This document shows, one piece after another, positions 47,475 to 56,359 of a DNA stretch of 64,000 bases. Below the pieces are notes generated by a model that was not told where the DNA came from, did no database searches, and worked only from the letters and a program-made list of their open reading frames with translations. Made by a program: the position numbers and the translations under genes. Position 1 is the stretch's first letter. Each line of letters begins with the position of its first letter. Source of the DNA: Bordetella parapertussis (lineage in GTDB: Bacteria; Pseudomonadota; Gammaproteobacteria; Burkholderiales; Burkholderiaceae_A); NCBI GenBank assembly GCA_945901825.1, contig CAMDMC010000001.1:1-64000 (forward strand). Direction: 5' to 3'.

Positions 47475-48862
47475 TGCTACAAAGCCATATCGAGTCGCTT
47501 CCCCTGCTTGGGCGGGGGAAGGTCCGTGACCTTTACGCTGTGGGGGACGACCAGCTACTTATGGTGGCAACCGATCGTCTTTCGGCCTTCGATGTTGTAC
47601 TTGACCAGCCTATTCCCGATAAGGGCATTATTCTGAATAGGCTCTCGGAATTCTGGTTTGCTCGGCTCGGCGCAATTGTTCCCAATCATTTAACGGGTAT
47701 TGACCCCGAGACGGTGGTAGCAAGTAACGAAGTCGATCAGGTTCGGGGCAGGGCGGTTGTTGTCAAACGCCTTAAGCCCGTTTTGGTTGAGGCGGTTGTT
47801 CGTGGCTATTTAATTGGGGGGGGCTGGAAGGATTACCAGGCAAGTGGCAGTGTCTGTGGAATTGAGCTTCCAAAAGGTTTAAAGCAGGCCAGCAGGTTGC
47901 CTGAGCCCATCTTCACACCGGCGCGCAAGGCCGAGATGGGCGAGCATGACGAGAACATCAGCTTTGAGCAAATGGCGGGTCAAATTGGCCAGTCGCTAGC
48001 AGAAAAAATTCGTTCAATAAGCCTCCAGCTCTACCAAGAGGCGGCCGACTATGCTGTGTCGCAAGGCATTCTTATTGCTGACACCAAGTTTGAGTTTGGT
48101 CTGGATGCCCGGGGTGAGCTGCACCTTATGGACGAGGTGCTTACCGCGGACTCCTCGCGATTCTGGCCTGCCGATGCCTACGCCGAGGGCCTGAGCCCAC
48201 CAAGTTTCGACAAGCAGTACGTGCGCGATTACCTTGAGACGCTCGACTGGAACAAGCAGGCTCCTGCCCCATGGCTTCCCGAGATTGTTGTTGAGAAGAC
48301 CGCACAGAAATACCGTGAGGCGCTCTTTCGACTTGCTGGGGTGCGTATGCCTATTGTTGGCGTTGTCATGGGCTCGCAGTCCGACTGGGAGGTCATGCGC
48401 CATGCCGTTGAGATGCTCGATCAGTTCGGCCTTCCTCATGAGGCCCGCGTGGTCTCAGCGCACAGAATGCCCGATGAGCTCTACCGTTATGCGGAGTCTG
48501 CTCGGGCGCGCGGCCTTGTAGGTCTGATTGCAGGCGCAGGTGGGGCTGCACACCTGCCCGGAATGCTTGCTGCGAAAACCACCGTTCCCGTGTTCGGAGT
48601 TCCTGTTCCCTCTAAGTATCTTCGTGGAGAGGACTCGCTTTATTCCATTGTGCAGATGCCCAAGGGCATTCCAGTGGCTACATTTGCAATTGGTGAGGCG
48701 GGTGCCGCCAATGCAGCCCTGCATCTTATTGCAGGCTTAACCCGCGACGATCCTTTGCTTCACCAGCGCCTTCAAGAGTTTCGAGAGCGTCAGACCCAAC
48801 AGGCCGAGTCCATGAATGCGAACCTTGGACGTTCGCAGGCCGAGCTCAAGCCCAAGCCCTAG
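47474..48862 (+). CDS. purCE: Bifunctional SAICAR synthetase / N5-CAIR mutase (PurC-PurE fusion)
   Basis: A single 462-aa frame encodes two consecutive purine enzymes. Residues 1-290 are Pur[20 protein letters not shown] near 13, [15 protein letters not shown] near 37, [17 protein letters not shown] near 99 and [13 protein letters not shown] near 221. Residues 293-450 are Pur[13 protein letters not shown] near 296, [10 protein letters not shown] near 327 and [17 protein letters not shown] near 350. The join is seamless ([10 protein letters not shown] then VRMPIVG), as if the purC stop had been lost. Reactions joined are N5-CAIR to CAIR and CAIR to SAICAR. GTG 47474 overlaps the fba stop. Animal PAICS joins similar activities, though with a different class of carboxylase. 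Confidence 0.93.
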   Translation: MLQSHIESLPLLGRGKVRDLYAVGDDQLLMVATDRLSAFDVVLDQPIPDKGIILNRLSEFWFARLGAIVPNHLTGIDPETVVASNEVDQVRGRAVVVKRLKPVLVEAVVRGYLIGGGWKDYQASGSVCGIELPKGLKQASRLPEPIFTPARKAEMGEHDENISFEQMAGQIGQSLAEKIRSISLQLYQEAADYAVSQGILIADTKFEFGLDARGELHLMDEVLTADSSRFWPADAYAEGLSPPSFDKQYVRDYLETLDWNKQAPAPWLPEIVVEKTAQKYREALFRLAGVRMPIVGVVMGSQSDWEVMRHAVEMLDQFGLPHEARVVSAHRMPDELYRYAESARARGLVGLIAGAGGAAHLPGMLAAKTTVPVFGVPVPSKYLRGEDSLYSIVQMPKGIPVATFAIGEAGAANAALHLIAGLTRDDPLLHQRLQEFRERQTQQAESMNANLGRSQAELKPKP

Positions 48863-48874
48863 AGCCCGTTTTTT

Positions 48875-49972
48875 ATGGTTTCTGTAAGCCCGGTTATTGG
48901 TCTTCTTGGTGGAGGCCAGCTTGGCCGCATGATGATTCAGGCCGCGCACCGGCTGGGCCTTCAGGTGGTGGTGCTAGACCCCGACCCCAAGGGGCCAGCA
49001 GCCCAGATTGCCGATGATGTTGTGGTGGGGGATTATGCAGATCGGGCAGCGCTTAGAGCCCTTGCCGAGCGCGCTCAGGTCTTCACCACCGAGTTTGAGA
49101 ACATTCCATCGGCAAGTATTCGCTTCTTAGCCCAGTACGGGCCAACCTATCCCGATGCCGCCTCGGTTGAGCTTGCGCAAGACCGGCGCAAAGAAAAGAC
49201 CCTCTTTACCAAGGCGGGCATACCTGTGGGCCCTTACATTACGCTTAATTCACTTAGCGACTTCGAGATCGTCAAGCGTTCGCACTTTCCAGCCATTCTG
49301 AAAACAGCGCAGCTTGGATACGACGGTAAGGGGCAACTGAGCGTGAATAGTCTGGATGAGCTGAGTCACGCCTTTCAAGAACTTGGGTCGGTGCCGTGTG
49401 TGCTGGAGAAAAAACTCTCGCTCAAGGCCGAGATCTCTGTTGTTATCGCCCGTAATGCGCAGGGTCATGTGGCTGTCTTTCCTGCTGCGCAGAACGAGCA
49501 CCGTGACGGCATTCTTCATACCAGTGACGTTCCTGTCACTCTGCCGCAGAATGTTGTTCAGCAGGCTGAACAACATGTGAAGACGCTTGCACTCAAGCTT
49601 GGGTACGTGGGTGTGCTTGCGCTTGAGTTTTTCTGGGTGGAGGACCTTGGCCTGCTTGCCAACGAGATGGCACCGAGACCACACAACAGTGGGCACTACA
49701 CTTTGGATGCCTGCCCAACCAGCCAGTTTGAGCAGCAGGCCCGTATCTGCGCGCATATTCCCTTGGGCCCAACACGCCTGCAGTTTGCCTGCCGCATGAC
49801 CAATCTTCTTGGTGACCTCTGGTTTCCTGATGGACCTAACAAACCCATGCGCGAGCCCGACTGGAGTCAGCTTGTTCCACCAGATGATGCCTGGCTGCAT
49901 CTTTACGGGAAAACGCAGCCAAGGCCCGGACGAAAAATGGGCCACATCACCCAGAAGCTTGGTGATGCGTGA
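48875..49972 (+). CDS. purK: N5-carboxyaminoimidazole ribonucleotide synthetase
   Basis: ATP-grasp enzyme carboxylating AIR with bicarbonate to N5-CAIR, the substrate of the PurE domain encoded immediately upstream. 365 aa is typical. Seen are IGLLGGGQLGRMMIQAAHRL near 7-26, VFTTEFENIPSASIRF near 67, AQDRRKEKTLFTKAGIPVGP near 98-117 and EMAPRPHNSGHYTLDAC near 264-280. Twelve bases after purCE. Its last eight bases overlap the start of the Sua5-type gene. Confidence 0.96.
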   Translation: MVSVSPVIGLLGGGQLGRMMIQAAHRLGLQVVVLDPDPKGPAAQIADDVVVGDYADRAALRALAERAQVFTTEFENIPSASIRFLAQYGPTYPDAASVELAQDRRKEKTLFTKAGIPVGPYITLNSLSDFEIVKRSHFPAILKTAQLGYDGKGQLSVNSLDELSHAFQELGSVPCVLEKKLSLKAEISVVIARNAQGHVAVFPAAQNEHRDGILHTSDVPVTLPQNVVQQAEQHVKTLALKLGYVGVLALEFFWVEDLGLLANEMAPRPHNSGHYTLDACPTSQFEQQARICAHIPLGPTRLQFACRMTNLLGDLWFPDGPNKPMREPDWSQLVPPDDAWLHLYGKTQPRPGRKMGHITQKLGDA

Positions 49973-51137
49973 GCTTGACTGCGGCCCTACGCCCGGCCCC
50001 TTCGATGCTCACGGTCAGCCAAAGCTCTCGGCCTTCGCAGACTCGTCAACGGCAAGTGCAGTCAGCGAGGCCGCGAAGGCCCTAAGCCAAGGCTTTCTTG
50101 TTGCCTTCCCAACAGAGACCGTTTACGGGCTCGGTGCCGATGGATTAAATTCCGCCGCTGTTGCGCGAATCTTTCAAGCCAAGGGGCGTCCGAAGGGGCA
50201 TCCACTGATTCTTCATGCAGCCGATCTGCAGGGCGCTCTAAAGGTATCCACCCAATGGAGCCCTTTGGCCTTGGGCCTTGCGAATGCCTTTTGGCCGGGC
50301 CCGCTTACGCTCATACTGAAAAAGTCGGACCTTGTTCCATCGGACGTGACTGGCGGTCAGGACTCCGTCGGAATTCGTGTACCCGATCAGGAGGTTGCAC
50401 GACGCATGCTGCTTGCTTTTGCAGCCCAAGGCTCGGGTCTCGTTGCCGCACCGTCGGCCAATCGCTTTGGCGGTGTCAGTCCGACCCGAGCAAGCGATGT
50501 GATTAAGGGGCTTGGCCCCTTTCTGCGGGCCGAAGACTGTCTTTTGAAGGCGGGCGACTGCCCACTTGGCCTTGAGAGCACCATTGTGGACTGCCGTGAC
50601 TCGGTGCCCAGGCTGCTGCGACCGGGGGGCTTGTCGCGCGAAAGGCTTAACGCATGGCTTAAAGCCAACGCATTTTCTCTGCTTCAAACGCCATCGCCGC
50701 AGGGAGAAGAGCTGCGTGTCTCGGGAAGCCTTGACTCCCACTACGCACCCCGGTGTCCCTTACTTGTCTGGCCTCGTGCGCAAATTGAGGCTTTCGTCCG
50801 GTCAGGCAAGGCATTGGAAGACCAGGGCCTGGCTGAATTAACGGCACTGAACGTGCCTAACCGGGCTGAGGGGTTGAAGCTGGGCCTTCTTCTTCTTGAG
50901 GCTCGGGTGCCGTGGGCTTCATTTTCTGCATCGTCAGACGCCGTAAGGCCCACCAGATTTAACATCGATTTGCAGGCTCTGGCGCCAGAATCCGAAGCCT
51001 ATGCCAGGCAGTTTTATCGGTGTCTGAACGACTGGGACGGTAAGGGGGTAGAGCTGATTCTGGTTGAACGCCCTCCGCAGACTGCTGCCTGGGAGGCCAT
51101 TTGGGACAGGCTTCGAAGGGCTGCTTCTAAAAGCTAA
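49965..51137 (+). CDS. tsaC: L-threonylcarbamoyladenylate synthase, Sua5 type
   Basis: Makes threonylcarbamoyl-AMP for the t6A37 tRNA modification. The N-terminal YrdC domain shows VAFPTETVYGLGADG near 46, RIFQAKGRPKGHPLILH near 67 and APSANRFGGVSPT near 166. A C-terminal Sua5 domain, linked by SGSLDSHYAPRCPLL near 261-275, makes it the long form (390 aa). I chose ATG 49965 with AGAAG upstream; it overlaps purK by eight bases. The frame is open to 49809, but that part runs inside purK and is not homologous. The last 11 bases overlap the convergent HIT-GNAT gene. Confidence 0.9.
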   Translation: MRELDCGPTPGPFDAHGQPKLSAFADSSTASAVSEAAKALSQGFLVAFPTETVYGLGADGLNSAAVARIFQAKGRPKGHPLILHAADLQGALKVSTQWSPLALGLANAFWPGPLTLILKKSDLVPSDVTGGQDSVGIRVPDQEVARRMLLAFAAQGSGLVAAPSANRFGGVSPTRASDVIKGLGPFLRAEDCLLKAGDCPLGLESTIVDCRDSVPRLLRPGGLSRERLNAWLKANAFSLLQTPSPQGEELRVSGSLDSHYAPRCPLLVWPRAQIEAFVRSGKALEDQGLAELTALNVPNRAEGLKLGLLLLEARVPWASFSASSDAVRPTRFNIDLQALAPESEAYARQFYRCLNDWDGKGVELILVERPPQTAAWEAIWDRLRRAASKS

Positions 51138-52017
51138 GGCTCATGCGGCGGTGGGCTATTTCGCACTCCATAAACTCCTCGCCCTCGGCCATGAACCCAA
51201 GTTGCTCATAAAAGCCAAGGGCGTGAAGTTGGCCGTGAAGATAGACAGAGGGATAGTTAAGCCGCTGCGCCTCTTTAAGGAGGGCACGAACAAGAAAACG
51301 GCCCAGGCCTTTTTGACGGTGCCCCTTTGCAACTGAGATGCGCCCGAGACGTCCATCGGGCGCAAGCCTGCCCGTTCCCAGGGCTACATTATTTGCTGCA
51401 ATGACAACATGCCGACTCATACTGTCGAAGCTATCGAACTCTTCCTCTTCGGGAACCGATTGCTCCTCAACAAAAACCGCCCTTCGTAACGGGGTCGCCA
51501 GGTCTTTAAGTTGAGTCCAGTCTGAAACGGCTAAGAGGGCTGGCTCCGACTCGGAAAGTTGAACTGCTGCCTTAGCAAAGCCCGCCGCAGAAATGCCTTG
51601 CCACTTCAAAGGAGTGCGCTCGGCCCATGTTGATTCAGGCCACCAGGGGTCTGTCTTCCAGCGGGCAATGAAATGGAAGTGAAGGTGTGGAACCTTATTG
51701 CCGAAACTTGCAATGTTTATTTTGTGAGGCTTATGCAGGGTGCGAATGCGAAGATCGGTCTCGTGCAGTGCCTGAATGAGAAGAAGCCGTTGCGTCTCGG
51801 TAAGCTCAGAAAGCTCTGCCACATGGTGATTCCAAATAACGCGCGCACATCCGGGTAACTCAATGTCGTCAATGGCAACCACCCGGAAGTCTTCGTGGTG
51901 TTGCAGCAGCCGACCGCCCACTTCCTCGCAGAAAACACAACCTTTGACAGGCTTAATGGGAACCTGTTGAAGCTGGCTTACATTAAGAAAGCCTGGACGA
52001 CTCGAGGGGGCTGGCAT
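51127..52017 (-). CDS. HIT-family hydrolase fused to GNAT acetyltransferase
   Basis: 296-aa two-domain protein. Residues 20-140 form a HIT domain: CVFCEEVGG near 27, NHHVAELSELTETQ near 63 and HLHFHFIAR with His111, His113 and His115, the histidine triad that attacks nucleotide phosphates. WPESTW near 126 is common in bacterial HIT proteins. Residues 155-296 form an ElaA-like GNAT domain: LRRAVFVEEQSVPEEEEFDS near 177, then RISVAKGHRQKGLGRFLV near 230-247 with the acetyl-CoA pyrophosphate loop, and FYEQLGFMAEGEEF near the C-terminus. The two are normally separate proteins. Substrates of both domains are unknown. Confidence 0.87.
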   Translation of the reverse strand: MPAPSSRPGFLNVSQLQQVPIKPVKGCVFCEEVGGRLLQHHEDFRVVAIDDIELPGCARVIWNHHVAELSELTETQRLLLIQALHETDLRIRTLHKPHKINIASFGNKVPHLHFHFIARWKTDPWWPESTWAERTPLKWQGISAAGFAKAAVQLSESEPALLAVSDWTQLKDLATPLRRAVFVEEQSVPEEEEFDSFDSMSRHVVIAANNVALGTGRLAPDGRLGRISVAKGHRQKGLGRFLVRALLKEAQRLNYPSVYLHGQLHALGFYEQLGFMAEGEEFMECEIAHRRMSLSF

Positions 52018-52026
52018 GCCTTCATT

Positions 52027-53067
52027 CTACTGCACACCCTTGCCCTGTGCCTGCCTAAGCAAGGCCACAGCCCGGCTTGGCTCATTGTCCATGGGTAGGC
52101 CAGCCTGGCTCCAGGCAATGGCCGACTCGGGGTAGAGACGAACCTGCGATTGGCCCAGAAGCTCGGAGACAATAAACCAGTGGGTCGCGGCCCAGTGGCC
52201 TGTGTTGCAAAAGGCAACCTGAACCTTGGGCTGCAAGAAACCTTCAGCCTGCGCAATGGCACGAAGCTCTTTAAGGCCAGGCAGACGCCCCGTGTTGGGC
52301 GTAAACCATTCTTCGCTATCGAAGTGAAGCGCATTGGGAAGGGTTCCCCAGCGGGCGGCGGCGCCATGGCGAAGCTGGCCGAGGTAGAAGTCCTCCGGTC
52401 TTGCATCGACAAAAAGTGCGGGCTCGAGAGCGAGTCGAAGCTCATTTAAGGTCTGTGTGGTGACGCCAAAGCTCTCGTTGGGCTTGAGTTGCAAGGCTGC
52501 GTTTGCCACGGTTGCACGCGGCGCACCTGTTTCAACGGGATACTTGCTTGCAAGCCATGCGCCAAAGCCCCCGTTTAGAATGGCTAGCCGAGTAAAGCCT
52601 ACCGACTTTAACGTCCAGTAGGTTCGGGCGACGGCGCCGAACTCAGTAGGGTCTGAGCCGCTTCCCGTAAGAACGATGGGCGAGTTCAGATGAAGGCCTA
52701 GAGGTTGAAGCAGGCCAGAGAGCTTCTCAAGGCTGGGGCTGCGCCCGGGGTTCTCTTTGGGGCCGCGAAGCAAGGAGTAGGGCAGCGGCAAAGCCCCTGG
52801 AATACGGCCTGCCTCAAAGTTGGGTGTTTTATTGTCTGCCTGAAGAAGTTCGCGGGTGTCGAGCACCCTAACTGCTTGTTCGGGTGAGGATTTACTTGAC
52901 GAAGCAAGTAGGGTGCGCAGCTCTGCAGCACTAATAAGGGCCGAGGAGAAGCTTTTTGTTGCGTTCGGACTGGCCGCCGTTGCCGTGGAGGCCATGGTTA
53001 TTGCCATTGCTGTGCAGGCAATGAGGCTGCTAAGGCTAAAACCTGCAGGGCGGTAAATGGTCTTCAT
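52027..53067 (-). CDS. Exported tandem-rhodanese sulfurtransferase
   Basis: From ATG 53067, with AGGA nine bases before it, the protein has 346 aa and a signal peptide (SLSSLIACTAMAITMASTATA). Two rhodanese domains follow. The C-terminal one carries the active loop AFCNTGHWAATHW with the catalytic Cys; the N-terminal one has VLTGSGSDPTEFGA in place of a Cys loop and is inactive, as usual in SseA-like two-domain enzymes. It would transfer sulfur to thiols or cyanide in the periplasm. A frame start at 53100 is possible but lacks a site. The next gene, divergent, is msrA. Confidence 0.87.
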   Translation of the reverse strand: MKTIYRPAGFSLSSLIACTAMAITMASTATAASPNATKSFSSALISAAELRTLLASSSKSSPEQAVRVLDTRELLQADNKTPNFEAGRIPGALPLPYSLLRGPKENPGRSPSLEKLSGLLQPLGLHLNSPIVLTGSGSDPTEFGAVARTYWTLKSVGFTRLAILNGGFGAWLASKYPVETGAPRATVANAALQLKPNESFGVTTQTLNELRLALEPALFVDARPEDFYLGQLRHGAAARWGTLPNALHFDSEEWFTPNTGRLPGLKELRAIAQAEGFLQPKVQVAFCNTGHWAATHWFIVSELLGQSQVRLYPESAIAWSQAGLPMDNEPSRAVALLRQAQGKGVQ

Positions 53068-53192
53068 CGATCCGAGTCCTTTGGAAAAGTCTTCAAACAA
53101 TGCTTGAAAGTTTAGAAGGCCTTAGGCCCTTGGATTTCCGTCATAGGAATAAACTTCTGAGCTGAGCTCATATCGTTGAAGGGATCGTGTCG

Positions 53193-53762
53193 ATGGTTGA
53201 AACAACTTTTCTTGCCGGTGGCTGCTTCTGGTGCCTTGAGGCGGTCTTTCAGAGGGTGCGGGGTGTTTCGCGTGTCCAGTCGGGGTATATGGGAGGTGAG
53301 CTCGCGCAACCAAGCTATGAAAAAATCTGCTCGGGTCGAACGGGTCATGCTGAGGTTGTCTGTGTTCACTTCGACCCCGACCATGTGAGCTTCGAGAGCC
53401 TGCTTGAGATTTTTTTCGCCATTCACGACCCAACCACCTTGAATCGGCAAGGCCACGACATTGGCAGCCAGTATCGATCCGCTATTTTTGCCGTAGGCAG
53501 TCAGCAGCTTGAACAAGCCCAAGCTTTTCTTCAGCGTCTTGGTCAGTCGGGGCATTACAAAGATCCCATCGTGACTCAGCTGCAACTTGTCACCGAGGAA
53601 GAGTTTGCAGGGCAGGCGGGCATTACTTCAAAGACCTTTTGGCCTGCGGAGGCCGACCACGACAACTACTTCGATCGCAACCCCTATCAGGGGTACTGCA
53701 TGGCTGTTGTGCGCCCGAAGGTGGAAAAGGCGGCCAGCCTATTTGCGGACAGACTTGCCTAG
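53193..53762 (+). CDS. msrA: Peptide-methionine (S)-S-oxide reductase
   Basis: Repairs oxidised methionine in proteins. From ATG 53193 (AAGGG nine bases upstream; GTG 53187 is too close to that site) it has 189 aa. The catalytic motif GGCFWCLEAVF at 9-19 places Cys11 as the nucleophile; SGYMGGELAQPSYEKICSG near 35 and GHAEVVCVHFDP near 56 are typical. A C-terminal Cys in YQGYCMAVVRPKVEK may act in recycling. No signal peptide, so cytosolic. Confidence 0.95.
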   Translation: MVETTFLAGGCFWCLEAVFQRVRGVSRVQSGYMGGELAQPSYEKICSGRTGHAEVVCVHFDPDHVSFESLLEIFFAIHDPTTLNRQGHDIGSQYRSAIFAVGSQQLEQAQAFLQRLGQSGHYKDPIVTQLQLVTEEEFAGQAGITSKTFWPAEADHDNYFDRNPYQGYCMAVVRPKVEKAASLFADRLA

Positions 53763-53763
53763 G

Positions 53764-54144
53764 TTAAGATTCGAACTGAAGTGCGTGGTATTCGAGGTCG
53801 GCTAGGGCAACCACTTCAAGCGCACGCTCATGGGTTGAGGCAAGAACCACAGGCGGGGCGACGCCGTGCTCGGCAGCTTCACGCCAGCGACCCGCGCAGA
53901 CGCACCAACGGTCACCCGGCTTAAGTCCGGGAAACTTGTATTCGGGGCGGGGGGTCGAGAGGTCGTTGCCCCTTTCCATTGAAAAATTAAGAAAGGCCTC
54001 CGTCATTTGGGCGCAGACCGTGTGACTGCCAAAGTCATCGGCGCTTGAATTGCAACAACCATCACGAAAAAAGCCCGTGAGAGGATCGAGGCTGCAGGGT
54101 TCAAGCGCCGTCCCGAGTACGTTTTTTGCCTTAAGCGTTGTCAT
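53764..54144 (-). CDS. DUF2237 family protein
   Basis: 126-aa protein matching DUF2237: NVLGTALEPCSLDPLTGFFR near 8-27, DGCCNSSADDFGSHTVCA near 28-45, and FPGLKPGDRWCVCAGRW near 70-86, with several invariant cysteines. Its function is unknown; the cysteines suggest metal binding or redox chemistry. Start ATG 54144. Convergent with msrA, with a one-base gap. Confidence 0.9.
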   Translation of the reverse strand: MTTLKAKNVLGTALEPCSLDPLTGFFRDGCCNSSADDFGSHTVCAQMTEAFLNFSMERGNDLSTPRPEYKFPGLKPGDRWCVCAGRWREAAEHGVAPPVVLASTHERALEVVALADLEYHALQFES

Positions 54145-54185
54145 GCGCCTCAGTGTAGCGTTTTAAGCATCAAATCGCCGGCAGA

Positions 54186-54770
54186 CTAAGCAAGGTCTTT
54201 GACCAGAGACGCTCGGATTTCAGCCGGCACCGGGTCAAGCTTAAAGCTGCAGGCGGGATGCTCGACACCAATGGTTAAGGCAACACCGTATTTAAGAGCG
54301 GCCGCCATATCTTCGTCGAGCTCAAAGCGCATGAAATGCACCGAGGATGTCTTCTCGTCATTTTCACGCTCAAGGTCTTCATCGGCAATCGCCCAGACCT
54401 TCTCCCGACCCTCAACCTGAATAAAGACTTTGGTCTCGACACCCTTGAGCTTACGCAATTCAATCTTACGAATTTCGGGGTCCGGGTACTCGAGCATCAT
54501 GGTGCACTTGAAGTTGCGGCCATCAGGAATAAGTGGGTTGTAGGCGTCGAGTTCGCCTTGAATGCCTTCTTCCTCGAAGGTTTTTTCAATTCGAAGAATT
54601 TCCTGAATCTGATAACGGATGGTTTTCTCGTCTTCAAAGATCAGCATCATGTTCTCGCCGAGTGCAACTCGACGAAGTTTCTTGTGCGCCATGACTTCAG
54701 CACGAAACTGGTTACGGATGCGCGCGTAATGCTCAAGGCTCCATAACGATTCACGACTAATCTTGTCCAT
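54186..54770 (-). CDS. DUF3501 family protein
   Basis: From ATG 54770, with GGAG eight bases upstream, the product has 194 aa; ATG 54788 would add six residues. It matches DUF3501 proteins: SLEHYARIRNQFRAEVMAHK near 12-31, ENMMLIFEDEKTIRYQIQEI near 39-58 and PLIPDGRNFKCTMMLEYPD near 78-96. No catalytic motif is known. It is the downstream gene of a rubrerythrin / Fe-S protein / DUF3501 trio on the minus strand, 65 bases after the Fe-S gene, a combination I recall from other proteobacteria. Confidence 0.88.
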   Translation of the reverse strand: MDKISRESLWSLEHYARIRNQFRAEVMAHKKLRRVALGENMMLIFEDEKTIRYQIQEILRIEKTFEEEGIQGELDAYNPLIPDGRNFKCTMMLEYPDPEIRKIELRKLKGVETKVFIQVEGREKVWAIADEDLERENDEKTSSVHFMRFELDEDMAAALKYGVALTIGVEHPACSFKLDPVPAEIRASLVKDLA

Positions 54771-54835
54771 CTGTGTATCTCCGTTCATACAATTTCCTTT
54801 GCGTTGAGAAGATTAACTTTTATAACGATAAGCTT

Positions 54836-56197
54836 TTAAAGCCCGTAGGCACGCGCAAGAAGGCTTAGTGGATGCTCGACTTTCCCGTCGGCCTTGCCCG
54901 CCATGCCTTGCTCGATATGATGGCCTGCCAACTGACAGTCTGAGGCAATGACGTCGGGGTCTCCGCCTTGCCCACCGTTGGCCTGAGGGTGCTCAGCCAT
55001 CTGGCGAAAAACAGGGCGGCCTATTTTCATTGCCATTTCGTGAAACTCTTTTTTGACGCCCCAGGTGCCGGCATGGCCCGAGCATCGCTCGACCGTATTC
55101 ACCGCTGTACCGGGGATCATTTCAAGGGTTTCTCGGGTTTTCTGCCCCACGTTCTGGACCCGAAGGTGACAGGAAATATGGTAGGAAACATTACCCAGTT
55201 CTTCTTTGAAATCTGTCTTCAGAAGCCCGTCTTTACGGCGAAGCTGGAAGTACTCAAATGGGTCGACCATGGCGGCCTTCACGGCCTGTGCATCGGGGTC
55301 GTTGGGAAACATAAGGGGGATCTCTTGCTTGAACATAAGGGTGCAAGAGGGAATGGGCGTCATGATGGAATAGCCCTCGCGTGCCAGGGCGGCTAGTCGG
55401 GGGAGGTTCTCCTTTGCAAGGCTCGCAACGGAATCAAGGTCGCCGAGCTCGAGCTTGGGCATGCCGCAGCAGGCCTGTTTTTCAACCACCACATACGGTA
55501 TCTCGTTGTGCTGAAGCACTTTAACAAGATCATGACCAATGCCGGGCTCGTTCCAGTTCACGTAGCAGGTGGTGTAAATGGCCACCTTGCCTTTGGAGCG
55601 TTCCCCGTCTTTCACCGGAAAGCCTGCTGAGACCTTTGCATTCTTCTCAAACACCTTGGTTGTGAACTCGGGAACCCAGGCGTCCTTATGAACGCCAAGC
55701 ACTTTTTCACCAATGGCGCGTGCGGCCTTGACCTTGCCTAAGGCGTTTACGGTTTGAGCAACCACCGGGATGGAGGCTAACTTCCCGTTGGCGGCAGTAT
55801 TTGAAAGGGTTGTGTCGCGAAACTTAGTCGGAGAGCCCTTCTTGAACTGAATGGCTTTGGCCCGCAACATGGTGTGCGGGAAGTCGAGGTTCCAGGGGTG
55901 GGGTGGCACATAAGGGCACTTGGTCAGGTAACAGACATCGCACAGGTAGCACTGGTCAACGACCTTCCAGTAATCTTTCTTGTCGACGCCGTCAATTTCG
56001 CCACTTTCGCCCGCATCGAGAAGGTCGAAGAGCGTGGGAAACGAGCCGCATAGGCTTACGCAACGCCGACAACCATGGCAAATGTCAAAGATTCGCTCAA
56101 GCTCATTAAAACAGGCTTCTTCGTTGTAGAACTCGGGGTTCAGCCAGTCGATGGGATGCCGGGTGGGCGCCTCTAATGATCCTTCACGCGCAGTCAT
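54836..56197 (-). CDS. Heterodisulfide-reductase-like Fe-S protein with CCG domains
   Basis: 453-aa soluble protein related to GlpC, GlcF and HdrD. Two [4Fe-4S] sites: Cys40, 43, 46 and 50 (CHGCRRCVSLC) and Cys83, 86, 89 and 94 (CYLCDVCYLTKCP). Two CCG-type domains follow, with QACCGMPKLELGD near 243 and RCSGHAGTWGVK near 371; ISCHLRVQNVG supplies a further Cys. Electron transfer, perhaps thiol-disulfide linked, is expected. No flavin dehydrogenase partner is adjacent; instead rubrerythrin is upstream and DUF3501 downstream, so it may carry reducing power to rubrerythrin. That link is inference. Confidence 0.88.
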   Translation of the reverse strand: MTAREGSLEAPTRHPIDWLNPEFYNEEACFNELERIFDICHGCRRCVSLCGSFPTLFDLLDAGESGEIDGVDKKDYWKVVDQCYLCDVCYLTKCPYVPPHPWNLDFPHTMLRAKAIQFKKGSPTKFRDTTLSNTAANGKLASIPVVAQTVNALGKVKAARAIGEKVLGVHKDAWVPEFTTKVFEKNAKVSAGFPVKDGERSKGKVAIYTTCYVNWNEPGIGHDLVKVLQHNEIPYVVVEKQACCGMPKLELGDLDSVASLAKENLPRLAALAREGYSIMTPIPSCTLMFKQEIPLMFPNDPDAQAVKAAMVDPFEYFQLRRKDGLLKTDFKEELGNVSYHISCHLRVQNVGQKTRETLEMIPGTAVNTVERCSGHAGTWGVKKEFHEMAMKIGRPVFRQMAEHPQANGGQGGDPDVIASDCQLAGHHIEQGMAGKADGKVEHPLSLLARAYGL

Positions 56198-56304
56198 GAT
56201 CGTCCTTTTTAACGTTGGTTTTTACTTCAAACGTTTTATCAGTCATTACAAAACCTCAGGCAGACAAACTAAGCCTGGTGCTTGTCGGGTTCGTTGGGAG
56301 GGGG

Positions 56305-56344
56305 CAGGTGGCGGACCAAGATGAGATCAAGGGCCGCGCACCTG
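56305..56344. other. Long interrupted hairpin between rubrerythrin and the Fe-S gene
   Basis: CAGGTG (56305-56310) pairs with CACCTG (56339-56344); inside, GCGG pairs with CCGC and CC with GG, with small mismatches. It lies about 15 bases after the rubrerythrin stop on the minus strand and has no T run. It may protect the rubrerythrin mRNA end or lower expression of the downstream Fe-S gene. The 162-base gap holds no gene. Confidence 0.4.
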
Positions 56345-56359
56345 GGTCAAACAAACAGC

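Noticed and set aside
49809..49964. 52-residue N-terminal extension of the Sua5-type protein
   Set aside because: It lies within purK in another frame, and a suitable ATG with a ribosome-binding sequence exists at 49965.
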